Origin: Ilyonectria destructans
Taxonomy: Eukaryota > Ascomycota > Sordariomycetes > Hypocreales > Nectriaceae
DNA: 64,000 nucleotides
Assembly: GCA_020740775.1 (NCBI GenBank)
Contig: JAHEWK010000018.1
Location: forward strand, 186,001 to 250,000
Direction: 5' to 3'
The translations under genes were made by a program, and so were the position numbers. This document shows, one piece after another, positions 48,303 through 60,607 of the stretch. Each line of letters opens with the position of its first letter. Within the stretch, counting starts at the first letter, position 1. The notes beneath the pieces were generated by a model. That model saw nothing but the letters and a program-made list of their open reading frames with translations, searched no databases and had not been told where the DNA came from.

Positions 48303-51300
48303 TATATCTAGAGATTATATATTTCCTACCCCAGGTATAGGGTAGGTAAACAATAATAAAATTAAGGTATAGAGTAGGTTACATGGGGTTAATACGTCCG
48401 TAGGCAGATCAGCTTTCCATATATCCATCCCTTTTCCCCCTAACTCCCCTAAATCCTATTATCTAATATTGCAGTAAATTGGTTTTTAAGCCTGCCGCTC
48501 GGTATGCATACAGTTAGGGTCGCAGTATACCTACTGTATTACTTACTTAGTCTTTTATATAGAGACTGTAGAAGACCTATTTATTAGAGTAGTCCGACTG
48601 GGCTACTGGCAGGCAGCTTAAGAGTATATTAGATAGATACTATTTAATTAGCTGACTGTAAATAGTATTTAAAAAAAACATTCTATTCGAGCAACCAGCC
48701 GGAGGAGAAATAATATAAAGTAAAAGAATAAATAAAAGGGAAGTAAATATTATTATAATATATTTTTCAGTATTGGGGGCAGATCTTAATATAGAACTAC
48801 AATACCTCTAGCAACTAAATAAACTCACTAAAGTCTTTCCCTAAGATGCAGTTAATTGCATCTTACGGCGTCGGGTAGAGCTAAATCTGCCGGCTGCTTT
48901 TAATCTGTCGGCAGAGGAAGGGATATTTAGGGGCCTTATATTTCCTGCAGTTACAGGTTAGCTTGGCGTCTTTATAGTTAAATCTTTTATAGTAGTTAGC
49001 AAAATCTCTATATTGAGACTGCACTACAAGAAGGTAGCAGAGAGCTTTTTAGGGCACTTGGAGTTTGCTGGGGCAGGAGAGAGTCACTACAAGACCCAAT
49101 TCTCTATACCCACGGGGTAGATTGTCATTCCACCAGGCTTTAAAGTTAGCGCGTAGTTTAGCTTTTATAGCTCTGCGTAGGTACGCAAGAGTAAGTTAGG
49201 CTTCGGGCGGCTCCGGCAGGATGCAACCTAATTTAGCTAGGGTATTAGCTTATTTGTTCCCAGTAATATCCTTATGCCCTAGGCACTATTTAATATATAC
49301 CTGGTATATTTTGGCGATATTCTGGAACTTAGTGAAGATCGCCTAAGAAGAGTCCGACGGGCAGCCTGAAAGGCACTATGCTGCTATAAGGTTATTTAAG
49401 TAGACATGAATTTTGCGGAGCTATATATCCTCTGAAGTGGTTATAGTGTGTTTCAGGCCCTTAAGGGTACTAAAGGCTTTAATATTAAAGATTTCAGCTG
49501 GGCTGAGTTATCTATAGCTATAGGTTATTTTAGAGTTGTTGCTGAAGATAGTAAATCTATATTCTGTAGCGTCTAAGATCAGCCTTAAGCCGTCTGAGTA
49601 TACTATTAGGTTGTATTTTAGTAGGGCTTTAGCCTATAGGTAAAAGGCCTAAGCAGCCTTAGGTTTTAGTATATCTTATAGGCTAGCCTCTATAGTATTA
49701 GAGGAGCTTAGAAGGATTAGTAGTCTGGGGCATACTGTTATAAGGGCAATTATATACTATAGGCAGGTAAGTTAGATATTCTATTAGTTAGTTTATCTTA
49801 TGCTGATATTTATAAGTGGGTAGTTAGGGTTAAGTAAGTACAGTCTGGTGGAAAAATATAGGCAGTGGGCTTTAAGAATTTAATCTGCAGGGGTAATTCT
49901 GGGTTTACAGTGGAGGGCTGGAATAGAAGTGGTTTTCCACACTGGGAGGATAGTATATATCGATATTTTTAGTATTAAGTTAATTCGATCCGTCAGGTGT
50001 TAAGTCCTTATTGAGGCCCCTATTGCGTTTATTATATTAAGGTATTAGGCTTTCAAACTGTATAGTAGAACTGGCTCTATATAGACGATTACTGCGCGAC
50101 GGACTGTATATATAGGCGGGCTCTTTACTGTGCTGTAGAAGCTATAGAGTAGGTTGGTGATACTGTAGGCTTTAATAGCTTATTTCGAGATATATGTTTT
50201 AAAGGAGAGCTTTCTGTTAAGCTATACATTTAGCTAGTATAGAGCTTGTACTGGGGTGATTTCAGTGTTATTATAGAAGATAGTGGGTGTAGTCTTAGCT
50301 CTTATCCTTCGGGTGAAGTATATAAGCTCTATCTTTTTGGGGTTAAATGTTACGCTGTTGGCAGCACCCCGGGCGATTAGCTCGTCTATATCCTCTCAGC
50401 TCTGTAACCTTAGCGGTTGTTTGCTCCAGTGTATTGCCTGTGCGGAGTATTGCTATATTATCAGTATACCCTCTGCAGTTAGCTGACTGTTATAGGCGGG
50501 CTTTTAGAGCAGTATATATTAAGTCTCATCCCAGCCTATAGATAGGCTCTATATAGAGAAGAAAGAGAATTAGGGATACTAATAAGCCTTATAGCAGCCC
50601 ACATTATAGAGGTTCAGTTGCTATTATAATATTCTAGAAGTATACCTTCGCTATACAGTTAGTTATAAAGGATTCCGCCCAATATATAAGAAAATCGGAC
50701 CAGCCTTATTCATGTAGTTACAGTACTAGGCAGTTGTATATCACTATATCAAAGGCGCCCTAAATATCTATTATAATCAGTATAGCCACTTTGCCGCAGA
50801 GTAATGCCGATTCGATATTATATACCAGATAGGCCACAAAGTCGACGGCGGAGCGCTTCGGTAGCGCTCCGGCTTGTAGCGGGTGCAGGATGTACATAGT
50901 TACTGCGATGTGGGCGATACGTCTGGCGATTAGGCATTCCAGGCCCTTGCCGATGCAGGATAGTAGCGAGATGGGGCGCTATACGCGGGCTGTAGTTAGG
51001 TCTCTTTTGCCCGGCTTCGCAAGTATAACTACTTCAGCATTCTTGAATACCGTGGGGTGGTGGCCTGCACACAGGCAGAACTCGAATAGACGCCTGATGT
51101 ATTCCCCTATGTAGGGCCAGGCGGCCTGGATGAGCGCTATCGTGATGAGGTCGGAGCCCGGTGAAGTGTTGCCGGCGCGTGTAGTGGCTTCTTCGGCATC
51201 CCGGAGGGACACAGAGTTACTCAGCGGGAGGGGGGATTTTGCGGGGAGTGGGATCCAGGCGTCTGCGATATCGTCTGCTTCAGAGCGTCGTTCCAGTGTA

Positions 51301-51725
51301 GCACGCCGAAGAGCCAGTGCTTTTGCCAGTTGTGTTTCATAGACTTCGTCTCCTATCTGTAGCGGAGGGGACTGAAACGGGGACGCTGGGCGAGCCCATT
51401 TAGTGAGGCCGAAGATCTCCTGTTGATCGCGTATGTCGTCTATAACATGTCGCCAGTAGCCCTTCTTTTCGTACTCGATAAGGCGTCGGAAGTCCCGTTT
51501 TGCTTCCGCTAGAGCTTCGTCCTGTTCGTTAAATGCAGTGCGTCTCAGCGCGGTGTAGTACGTGTGTAGGCGTTCGCACTCTTCAGTCCACCATGGCGCT
51601 GCCTTCGCTGCCTTGCGCAGGGGGCGGCCAATCGTGGTGATAGCAGTGTGAAGTAGGTCGATTAGGCAGGTGGCTGCATTATCGAGGGAGGCTTGCTCTT
51701 CAGTGAATTCCGGGAGGCTATGACG

Positions 51726-51898
51726 GCTTGGATGGAACCCGACGCGCTGTCTGTTCCCGTCGATGCCGGTGCAGCCGACTGTGAGGTAGCTGGAGCAGGT
51801 GCTGGGTTTGCTTCAACCGGAGGCACCTGCTGAATGGGGGTTTGTGGCTCGGAATCGGTGTCTATGTTGTCCCATTTGGAGTAATCGATTGGCGTCAT
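51726..51898 (-). pseudogene. 5' fragment of a host gene truncated by the LINE
   Basis: A coding-like N-terminus starts at 51898 (MTPIDYSKWDNIDTDSE) and continues Pro/Ala/Gln-rich for about 57 residues. The sequence then switches to LINE reverse-transcriptase flank. The opening DYSKWD-type motif resembles the start of some fungal co-chaperone-like proteins, but I cannot name the gene. The rest of it is not found beyond the LINE 3' end. Confidence 0.5.
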
Positions 51899-52802
51899 GG
51901 AGAGTGGCTCAGTACTACGACCTGAGGAAGATCAGATGGTCAAAGAAACAAAGATAAGTGGGATATGCCTTTTCGGAAACTTGCTATTTCGGAAGCTTTG
52001 AGGTTTGTTAGGAGAATTGATGAGTAAACTTTTCTTGAAGTTCCCATGGTATCGAATCCTACGCCATAGGGCAGATAAGATTTTCTGGGCTGTAAGCCAT
52101 GGGGCCTGTGCACATTATGCACAGCATCTCAAACACCAAGTCTGCCCCAGGCATCTTTCGATGCGAAACGAAAACCTTCGTCCCCTCTCCTCCCAAAAGA
52201 CCGCCTAACGCCGTATACCCTCAACCCATGTACCGATCCATGACCGAAAAGCCACGGAGGAATCAGAGGATTCGAAAGTGTGCCTTTGCCTTTCGGAACG
52301 AAAGGTTCCTTCTTCCGCGCCCTCCTTTCGTAAACTCGGGCCACTAAACGATCCGTGCTCGCCGCCTGCACCACAACCTCTTCACCAGGATGCCCGCGCC
52401 ACCTTTTTTTTTCCCCGCGCCACTATTTTTGAGCCACAGCCCGCACGGCAATCTGCAGCCCACCAGCATGCCCAGCTACCTGCAAGTTGGTCAATTGGAG
52501 CGTCAAGTGCCTATGCGTTCAATTCATAGAAATAAATTCTGCCATTCTAGGGATGATCCCAGGTGAAATAAAATCTATGTATCCATCCATACTGACCGAT
52601 ATCGAGGCATCAAAAGGAGCAAAACGTGGCCTATTCTGTAAGAAAGGAGGAGAGGAATTCTAGGTGCAGAAGCGGTCATAAATACAAGAAAAACCTGCGC
52701 TAGTCCATATTTGGAGCATTGCCATTATGCCGTTCTGCCCTATTCCGTCACATACTGTCATTTCTCCCTAGTCTTCATCGTTTCCTTGAAAAAATTGCCC
52801 AA
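51899..52802. other. No gene recognised
   Basis: This would be the promoter side of the truncated minus-strand gene. It contains only short anonymous frames and a T-rich run near 52405. Confidence 0.4.
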
Positions 52803-53130
52803 TTACATTGTTGACCCGTTCTCGTTTTGCATTGTCGACTCTCCCCCTTTTAAGTGTGCAACAAGTCCATCGCTTGGTCTATGGTTATGGACATGTTGAC
52901 TTGCGTTTTCCTTGTATCTTATTTCCCATCGGTCGGTGCCTATCTTCATCTCCACGGCATTAAACGAAAAAGAACAACCTATTTTCCCTGCGCGGCCTAC
53001 ATGGTTACATTGCCAAACAAGCCTCTTCCTCGCTACCGGGGCTCCCGTAACTTTCGAGACTTTTTGCATGGATCGAGCAATACGAATACCATAGCCTTGC
53101 GACTTGGCAAATGCAAGGAGCTCGTCTCAT
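52803..53130 (-). pseudogene. FAR1-type DNA-binding domain remnant (Mutator-like transposase or derived gene)
   Basis: The minus strand reads DELLAFAKSQGYGIRIARS then RLVWQCNHVGRAGKIGCSFS, RWEIRYKENASQHVHNHRPS. This is the order of the FAR1/WRKY-GCM1 zinc-binding fold (Cys, Cys, then HVHNH). A TGA stands directly upstream where an Arg codon (CGA) would fit, and no catalytic MULE transposase follows. It could be a transposon fragment or a dead host gene. Confidence 0.6.
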
Positions 53131-53459
53131 TTCTTTGAAAGAAGAGTAAGTGGTGCCTTCTAGAGGCAGCTTCGTTGGTTGTTCCTCACATTCGGCTGAT
53201 AGAGCAGATGCATCTCGTTTGTCTGGTTCGGACTCTGTGAAGTCTCCATTTCTGTATCAGTCTGGTGCTCAGTGCTACTCCGTAAAGTCCTTTACGGTGC
53301 TGCATCGAATGCTAACCTGCTACAAGAATTGCTCCCGTCTCGTGATCCGCTAATTCCTGTTAATTCCTGTTGAAGCCGCGGGTCGATAGGGATATATTCG
53401 TCGTCCACAGCCTCTGCCCCCCTGTCATTTGCCTCTCTACCAGATGATGGAATGCATCT

Positions 53460-53735
53460 CGTATGGAAGCTTATTCCATACGTATGGAATACAAAAAATG
53501 ACGTCATCTCTCACACTGCCACTATCGTAAAGAATCAGGTTTGGGAGCTCTGCAATTCAGTAATTGTACAGTGATTTGCCTGCTGTCGGCTGCAGACAGA
53601 GCTGAGATTGAAGTATGAAACAGTATAAACGATGGGTTTGGGATCACTCTGAAACAGACTGCAATAGCGGGGATAATATTTTCCGGAATAATCCATTATT
53701 CCATACGTATGGAATACGGACGGCCCGTATGGATA
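53460..53735. repeat. Paired 20-bp perfect palindromes
   Basis: TATTCCATACGTATGGAATA occurs identically at 53472-53491 and 53697-53716. Additional half-sites CGTATGGAA / TTCCATACG lie next to each, including at 53460 and 53728. A TGACGTCA palindrome lies between them at 53499-53506. This could be the ends of a small element or a cluster of binding sites. Confidence 0.8.
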
Positions 53736-55561
53736 GAAAGACTGCTAAGGGCCGCGTCAGCTGTTTTTCTGACGCGCAAACTGCTACTCCCTTCCAAAGT
53801 ACCTTGAGGCATTCCCTGCGCGGCTTCAGCCACGGAGTCGGGTGTACAATGCAGAGGGAGTTGTGGCTATCAATGTGGGTTCGACATAATGCTGTGTGTA
53901 CGAGGCATCATCATTCGCGGGCTTAAGCTATAGTTATGTGTGATGTCACCTTGTTCACATAATCACATTAGACTTCGATAACTTAAAATCGTGCTTGTTC
54001 TTCACAGCTTTGAAGAATGCCTTGCCGTTTGCTGAGGATGTTGTAGTTTAGCCAAGTCACTCATTGGCTGAAGAATGTGCAGGTGGTGGCTGCACAGCCA
54101 GGCTAGGTTCACAATGTGTCCGCCACCGCCAGCCCCAATGCATGATTTCATCATTATGATATAGGATACTTCAGATGTATTGCATGATGTCGCTGGTTGG
54201 GAACCCTAGGTGGCTCTGTATTTCCATTGATTCCTTCGGGTAGAGCCAAACCTCTGCCTCCACCCAACGCGCTTGAACAAGACAAAGGCTTATCTCCATC
54301 CAAGGGAAGACCTCTCCCTGCGGATCTGGTGGTTCTGTAATTACCCGGTTGCCATTAAAGTAGGACGCAAATAAAATACTTGCCGTGATTGGCACAGGAA
54401 GTAGATGTTGAATATCCAGGGGGATAGGGGTCACCGTGTGGTCAGCTTCGTCATCGGACCATCGCTTCCAGACCTGATCGTCTGTGCGACTCGTATTTTA
54501 TTGGGTTATTGGGTGGCTCCTAGCAATGAGAAACAGGTCCATTTTAGACTCCGAATCTCGACATCAACACCTGTCACACTACATAACTGCACTTGTGTAC
54601 ATGATATAGTGGAGTACTTTACTTTTGCTGCGTCGCGACAATAAGTATGACTTCTGTGTGCCGCTTCCCGACGGCAGTCTTCTCGGCGCCCGCTTCGGAC
54701 CTCTAAGTGCCTGCACGACCAACATTAACCCTCCCCAGCCTTATCTGCCTTCGCTGTAGTCGACTTGGATTTAGCAGCCAAGCACAAAGCGATGAGATAC
54801 GAAATGCTGTTTATGTGATGCTCAGCCGCATGCGAGTTTTCGTGTAAAAACGCAAGCTACTAGCTGCCATATACTGACCATTGAACTAAAAGCCATTAGG
54901 GACCATGAGTTAGAGTTTTGCGTGGCCTTTCAGCCTTCCCTCAGCAGATAAACCTGCTGACCACCCTGAGCATTGGACTTAGCCAATTGCTCGGAGGGAC
55001 AATCAGCCACGGCTGAAACTTAGCACAGATCATATGAGTCAATAGTATGCTGGAAAGTTCTGTACTACATTTTATGATCCTTTCCAAATGCATGTGGTAT
55101 TACAAGAAGGAAATCTGAGTTCTCTCATCCGAGCTAATTAGCGTCAGGTGACACTTGAGAATTAGGTGGCGTACGGGCTCCATTCCGCTTACTACAGTAG
55201 TCTTTTGTGCAGAAACGATGGATTGTTTTCTCTTTAAGGAGCTGAGAAGCCAGTCCACCGTAGATTAATCATAAATCTTATGATAATCCACCCCAAGTAT
55301 AGGCTCACGCGACCAAGTTCTTTTGGAGTACATAATAGAATCACTGCACAAGTACGATATTCCTGAATATTAGACTTTTATCGAGCACCGATCTCAGACA
55401 AGAATCTCAACTCAAGGTGGATTAGTACTAAGTGTTTACTGTTATCTAGTGTCACATGCTGATCCGAAGCCTTTGGCAAAAAAGTCTATTGTTCAGCTTC
55501 AGCCGCACCTCATGCTTGTGCATCGCAGCTCGCGTTGCAGCTCTGAGCTGATTCTCGACTC

Positions 55562-55588
55562 ACCTACATGTGATTATCACATGTAGGT
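55562..55588. promoter_or_regulatory. 27-bp palindrome upstream of the subtilase gene
   Basis: ACCTACATGTGAT and its perfect reverse complement are separated by one base, 184 bp upstream of the subtilase start codon. It may be a dimeric activator site or a DNA hairpin. Confidence 0.5.
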
Positions 55589-55771
55589 CCTAGTATTATT
55601 GTTCAAGGTGTCCTTATTTGCGTGGTATAAGAAGCCAGCGATTCTGAGCCGAACATGAAGTGAAAATTAATCCATACTTCTTACTCTTCCCTTGAAACCG
55701 AGCGAACCAAATTCTAGTATTTGTCTCATTCAAATCACTGCATATATTGTCCACAGTTTTGTTCGCCCAAT

Positions 55772-57964
55772 ATGTCAGCTATCACCATCAACGGGAATAC
55801 GTTCGATCCAGCTGACCCAGCGGTTCAATCTCTCGGCCTCACCGCCTCTGATGCTGTTGATTCCAACTACATCATCGTTCAGACCAAAGGAGGACGCCTT
55901 AAGACTGATCAAATGACCGAACTCGCAGCCAAAGAGGTCGTTATTCACGAATATGTCTCGGATGGTACCTACCTCTGCGGCTATAACCCTAGGGATCTGA
56001 ACACAATCCGAAGTTTGCCCTTCGTTGGCTATGCTAATGTCTACCTTCCTCTTTTCGTCGTTCAAAGTTCCTTGAAGAATGCTGCAGGTAATCCAGCCAC
56101 GCATGGATTGTCTCTGACTACTACAGCATCTCGAGCTCCGCACCTTGTGGATGTGATCTTCCACGAGGGTGTTGAGGGTGATAGCTCTCTGATGCAGCAA
56201 ATTGCAACAGCAGCGCATGTTGATATCGATGGTCTTAAAGTAAGTGTATAAATTCCTGAGTAATATTTTAGTTAACGATTTTAGGTGAGCGGAAGCAAAA
56301 TCAGACTCTCAATTCAAGAGGCAAGGCTTGAAAATGTGGCCAAAATTGATGCCGTACGGTCAATTCATGCGGTTCCTCTCCGGACATTGCATAACAATAT
56401 CGCACGAGGTATCATTAAGGCAGATGTTTTCGTGGATTCTATTGCCTACAAAGGCGATGGCGAAATTGTTGCGGTCGCAGACACCGGCTTCGACAAAGGA
56501 GATGCGGCACGTCCCCATCTGGCTTTTGCCGGTAGAGTCAAGACCCTGTACGCTCTTGGAAGAACGTCCCCTACTGCCAAAACCAACGACCCTGACGGCC
56601 ATGGGACTCATGTGTGCGGGTCAGTACTTGGAGATCACACTTCATCCACGGACGGAAGAATCGAAGCTCCAGCTTCACGAGCTAAGCTTGTCATGCAATC
56701 GTTGCTTGACAATAGTGGTAACCTAGGAGGCATTCCCACCAATCTAGAAGATTTGTTCAGAAAGCCCTACGACACAGACAAGGCACGAGTGCACACAAAC
56801 TCATGGGGGTCGGTCTGGACAGGGTCACAGTTGCCCTATGATTCCAACGCCAGTGAGATTGATAAGTTTGTTCGGGATCATCCAGAAATGGTTATCTGCT
56901 TTGCAGCCGGAAATGGTGGCACGGATGAAACCCCTGTGGACGGCGTCACTGACCGCGGTCGCATTGGAGCCGAAGCCTCTGCCAAAAACTGCATCACCGT
57001 CGGTGCAACAGAAAGTCTTCGGCCTCATATCCGCTGGACCCCACCATCATGGAACAAAAAAGCAACGGCCTTCACCTATGGGGAATTCTTTCGCGAGGAA
57101 TTTCCTCGTGATCCTATCGCCTCTGACCACATGGCAAACAATGACGAAGGCATAGCCGCCTTTAGCAGCTTCGGCCCTACAGTTGAAGGGCGTATCAAAC
57201 CCGATGTTGTAGCACCAGGCACATCTATTCTATCGACTCGTTCCCGTGATATCACGGAAGTCCCTACACATTATGGCATCTCTGATGATGGAGCGTGGAT
57301 GTTCGATACCGGAACAAGCATGGCAACGCCCCTCGTAGCCGGCTGCTGTGCCGTTCTACGCGAAACACAGGTAAAAAATGGCCGCCCATTCCCGAGTGCT
57401 GCTCTCATCAAAGCATTGCTCATCAATGGCGCTGTTGATATAACGGGCCAATATGCTGGGGACGAATCGGGCGCTTCGCCGTCCGTTAGTGCTGGATTCG
57501 GACGCGTTAATCTTGCCGGCTCCGTCATTTTGCCTGGAATGAACCCCAATGCAGGCTCTGGTGAAGGCCCGCCATTGAAGCAGGGCGAAGAATGGGGCAT
57601 CACCATCACTGTTCCTGAAGACAAACCTCAAGATGGTAACGGTGAGGATGCGTCAACGAGTGCTGTGCACCTTCCTCATCCAACACTCAAAATAACAATG
57701 GTCTACTCGGACTTCCCGGGCGCGATGCTCCAAAACGATCTCAACCTCATTGTTGAAACGGGGCAGACAGAGCGACATGGAAACAAGGGAACGACGAGTT
57801 TCCTAGTTGGTAGTACGAATGGTTTTGACGGAGTCAATAACGTAGAGCAGATTGTTTGGACTAATGTGCCGGTCGGTAAATTGAACATCAAGGTCAAGGC
57901 TAGGTCCATTACGAGACCAGTAGGTGGCTCTCAGGGTTTCTCGTATGTTTGGAGGATTTATTAG
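55772..57964 (+). CDS. KP-43-like subtilisin-family serine protease (S8)
   Basis: Two exons (55772-56239 and 56285-57964) around a 45-nt GT-AG intron give 715 residues. The catalytic triad is intact: Asp in VAVADTGFDKGD, His in NDPDGHGTHVCGSVLG, Ser in DTGTSMATPLVAG, with the oxyanion Asn in CFAAGNGG. The N-terminal ~230 residues are hydrophilic (YIIVQTKGGRLKTDQ) like the prodomain of bacterial KP-43-type subtilases. The C-terminal ~150 residues form a beta-rich domain after the catalytic unit. There is no signal peptide, so it would be cytosolic or exported unconventionally. The layout is more bacterial than the usual fungal proteinase K type. The gene looks intact; substrate is unknown. Confidence 0.9.
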
Positions 57965-58966
57965 GAAACAGTTGCTATGTATTCTTATGGGCGAATGACA
58001 AGGTGTATTTGATTCACAAGCTGTTTTGTACCAATCGAACAAACTTTCAACACGCTGATGACCACTCCCAATGAAATAGCTACTAACTTCAATGATTTGC
58101 TGGAGTCTTCGTCACCCGGGGCATTTCCACTCGAGAAGATATCTCTGATTATTCACATGTCTCTTGAGAGTGGCTTATGTGATCGTAATAGGAGGTTTTG
58201 AGAGGTTTAAAAGTAGAGTCCAAAAACCCCGCTCTCGCTCGCGGCGAGCTGGCGGCAGGTGCCGAAGGAGAATTAATGCCTGACTTATTTTCCACACCTA
58301 ACACAGATTTGAGAAATAAAACCAGTCTAGAAGCACATTACACAGAACTTTAGTATATTTGACCTGTTTAGAAGAAAAAGAGAGATGTAAAGGGCCAAAG
58401 TTAAAGCATTTTTTGGTGTTCTTGCACATGCCCCCCTGGAGAGCCTAAAGCCTACGGAGGTACAGTACTCTCTGCTGAGACAAAGCGCAATCCCGCCAAG
58501 GCCGCCCAATCTTATCTCCATCAAGTGGATGTAACAGGTCGGATTGCGTGGCGGGTTTTCGGAAAACCCCGCTAAAAACCGCCAAGCCCTTGACATCACC
58601 AAAAGGACTGTAATTCTTGTAGCAGGTACATCGTCTTGTTTGCGCACGCACTATGGAGACTAACGCTCGACCCTACCTCTCGTCTGGGAATCAATGGTAC
58701 GCTTCCGACAGTTATTCTTGTGTAGGTAAGGCTTGAAAGTCTGAAATCCACTCTCAAACTGATCAACGAACCATCTGAGCTTCCCGGGAAGAGAAGGCCA
58801 CGTGATGAATCAATAAAAAGGGGTTCCCAGTCTTAAGCAAATGCGCCGAACGTATATGCTCAAGGAAATGGCATTATTAAATGATGGGATAGTGATAGGC
58901 AATGCTAAACCGACGTCCTGGGTGATTGGTTGGAGTTAGATCTCTCAGCAAGACTCTTGTTATGAC
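57965..58966. other. Intergenic region
   Basis: No gene is recognised between the subtilase 3' end and the acyltransferase pseudogene. Short frames near 58327-58651 resemble no known protein. Confidence 0.5.
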
Positions 58967-59920
58967 GTGGCTAACCCAGAAGATCTTTCAGACCTCGTGT
59001 ATCCCCCTGACTGCCCCAAGAGTCTGGACAACTGGCCAACATCCGACCGGCCGACCTTGGGCCTGCACGTAACTCCATTTCGCGACATGACTACAGTGGT
59101 CATCTACTGGCCAAATTTGGCAATAAATGCTCTAGGCCAAAAGGCCATCTTGGAGGGCTAGACGAAGGTTCTTGTGACGGGACAAGAGCACGAACGAGGT
59201 CGAGTGCGACTTGGGCAAAGTGATTGTTTACAAGGAGAGAAAGAGATTCCTAAGGAAAGCTCTGACTTAAGCTATTTACACAATATTCATAAAGTGAAAC
59301 TATTCATAAAGTATGAAAGTCACATGATCGTTCCCTCACAGTTCTTTAGGGGCGAGTCGACTAGATCGCTGCTCCAGTCGGTTTTGACTACGACCCTCTC
59401 GCTGAGGTGGGAAAGCACTCGACTGAGCCTCATCTGCTTGTCTCGAAACGCCCCAATATACCTGCCTTGGTCGGCTACGGGATCATGAATTTCGTGGGTC
59501 TAGGTCTCTCTGCCAAGGAGATCCGCATGCTCAGCATTCTGGCAGTCTGTTGGCAGAAGTGGTACGCCGAGGTGCGGGAAGAACTAGGTTTTGATCAGTT
59601 CCTAACTGAAGGTGATATCATCATGGCATTTTAGATATGTTTTGCTGTTTCACACTTAGGCCCAACCTCAAACAAGACTGTGAGTCTTACTCCGGTGCAT
59701 AGCCGCGGAAATCTACAGGCTGCTTTTGAAGTCAACATCAACAGGTTCAACCGCGCTCATGGCGCCAAGAACCCCTCCTACCTCGAATGGATCTGACGAA
59801 TACTGTGGCAAGAATAAGATGGTGAATCGAAGGCTTTGCATGGGCATTGTAGACATTCATAATGCTGCAGTAGGACGCTGTGGGGAGGGAAACTGCTTTG
59901 ATTCCGCACAAGATAGGTAG
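58967..59920 (+). pseudogene. Acyltransferase-like pseudogene (fungal BAHD-type/trichothecene acetyltransferase-like)
   Basis: Coding-like segments in order resemble fungal acyltransferases: YPPDCPKSLDNWPTSDRPTL then LHVTPFRDMTTVVIYWPNLA and ALGQKAILEG (58985-59159); YDPLAEVGKHSTEPHLLVSK (about 59388-59445); and GLGLSAKEIRMLSILAVCWQ, LGFDQFLTEGDIIMAF (59500-59634). A TAG at 59160 stands where the pattern suggests Trp (TGG). The active-site HxxxD is replaced by a WPNLAINA region, so the relevant histidine is absent. The 3' part is unreadable. It is a dead gene. Confidence 0.6.
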
Positions 59921-60607
59921 GTTTCTAAGAGATTTGACGCATTACGTCCAAGGGTCGGACAGTGTATGGCTTGCTAGTATGGTGGCCACTCAACGTTTCG
60001 TTTTCACCAAGCCGAGAAGGTGAAGAGAGAGGAGTGACTATTTGTAGCCTAGTTAATTACTGTTGAAAGGACCAGGCATATATACTACATTCACACTACC
60101 ATCAGTGTGGGTACCCATTACTTTTGCAGATTGTATCTCAACAATTACAACTAACTGCATTCCATACAGAGCCCAAAGCACTCACTGGTTTGTTACTTTC
60201 CACGCAGCGCTGGCGCTGTTGGCTCCAGTTCACCCACTCTCATTCTGCGAGACCTGTGGTTGAGACAACTGGCCATAGCCCGGTCCTTTATCCAATGAGT
60301 ATTTGTAGGTACCTGCTGCACGAGATTCGCCCTGGCATTTCAATAACACATCAGAAAAGGGTCGTGGCTGCAGACAACGCAGCCTTCTGCGTCATGCAAG
60401 ATGCTTTGGGAATAGAACGCCCTCAGACCGCGACGAGCAGCAGTAAGCCGTAGAAGCACAAATTGAGATTGAAGGGGAACGGCTGGTGTGTTCGAGAACA
60501 GCGCCAAACAAGGGGAGATACAACATGACGCAAGCAGAAAAGTACGAAAGTGGAAGCACACAGTCCCGTTACGGATTCCTCTTGTCCAGATCTGTGGCCA
60601 AGGTCCT
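59921..60607. other. Intergenic region
   Basis: No gene is recognised. The right end is the 3' flank of the GMC oxidoreductase gene. Confidence 0.5.

Larger units (their letters stand above)
47617..51725 (-). mobile_element. 5'-truncated Tad-like LINE (non-LTR retrotransposon), RIP-mutated
   Basis: The minus strand shows a LINE reverse transcriptase: EEATTRAGNTSPGSDLITIA then IGEYIRRLFEFCLCAGHHPT and FKNAEVVILAKPGKRDL (51212-50990), AVDFVAYLVYNIESALLCGK with VDIQGAFD (about 50860-50740), and a catalytic box YTDN near 50455-50469 where YxDD is expected. The more distal part (48400-50300) is AT-rich with many stops. The 3' end is at 47617-47635 as a (GAT/ATC)n tail after a GC-rich 3' UTR (GGCGGGACTTTGTGCCCGTA). 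ORF1 and the endonuclease are absent: the left-hand junction near 51725 is a typical 5' truncation. A MITE is nested in the 3' UTR. Confidence 0.85.
53131..55771. other. Intergenic region with palindromes
   Basis: No gene is recognised. A minus-strand frame near 54171-54434 (SILFASYFNGNRVITEPPDP) looks coding-like but has no family I know and no neighbours to extend it. The palindrome cluster (53460-53735) and the hairpin at 55562-55588 are listed separately. Confidence 0.4.

Noticed and set aside
54171..54434. Minus-strand 87-codon frame as a gene
   Set aside because: It has no recognisable family, no extension upstream or downstream and no promoter signal. I kept it only as a note in the gap entry.
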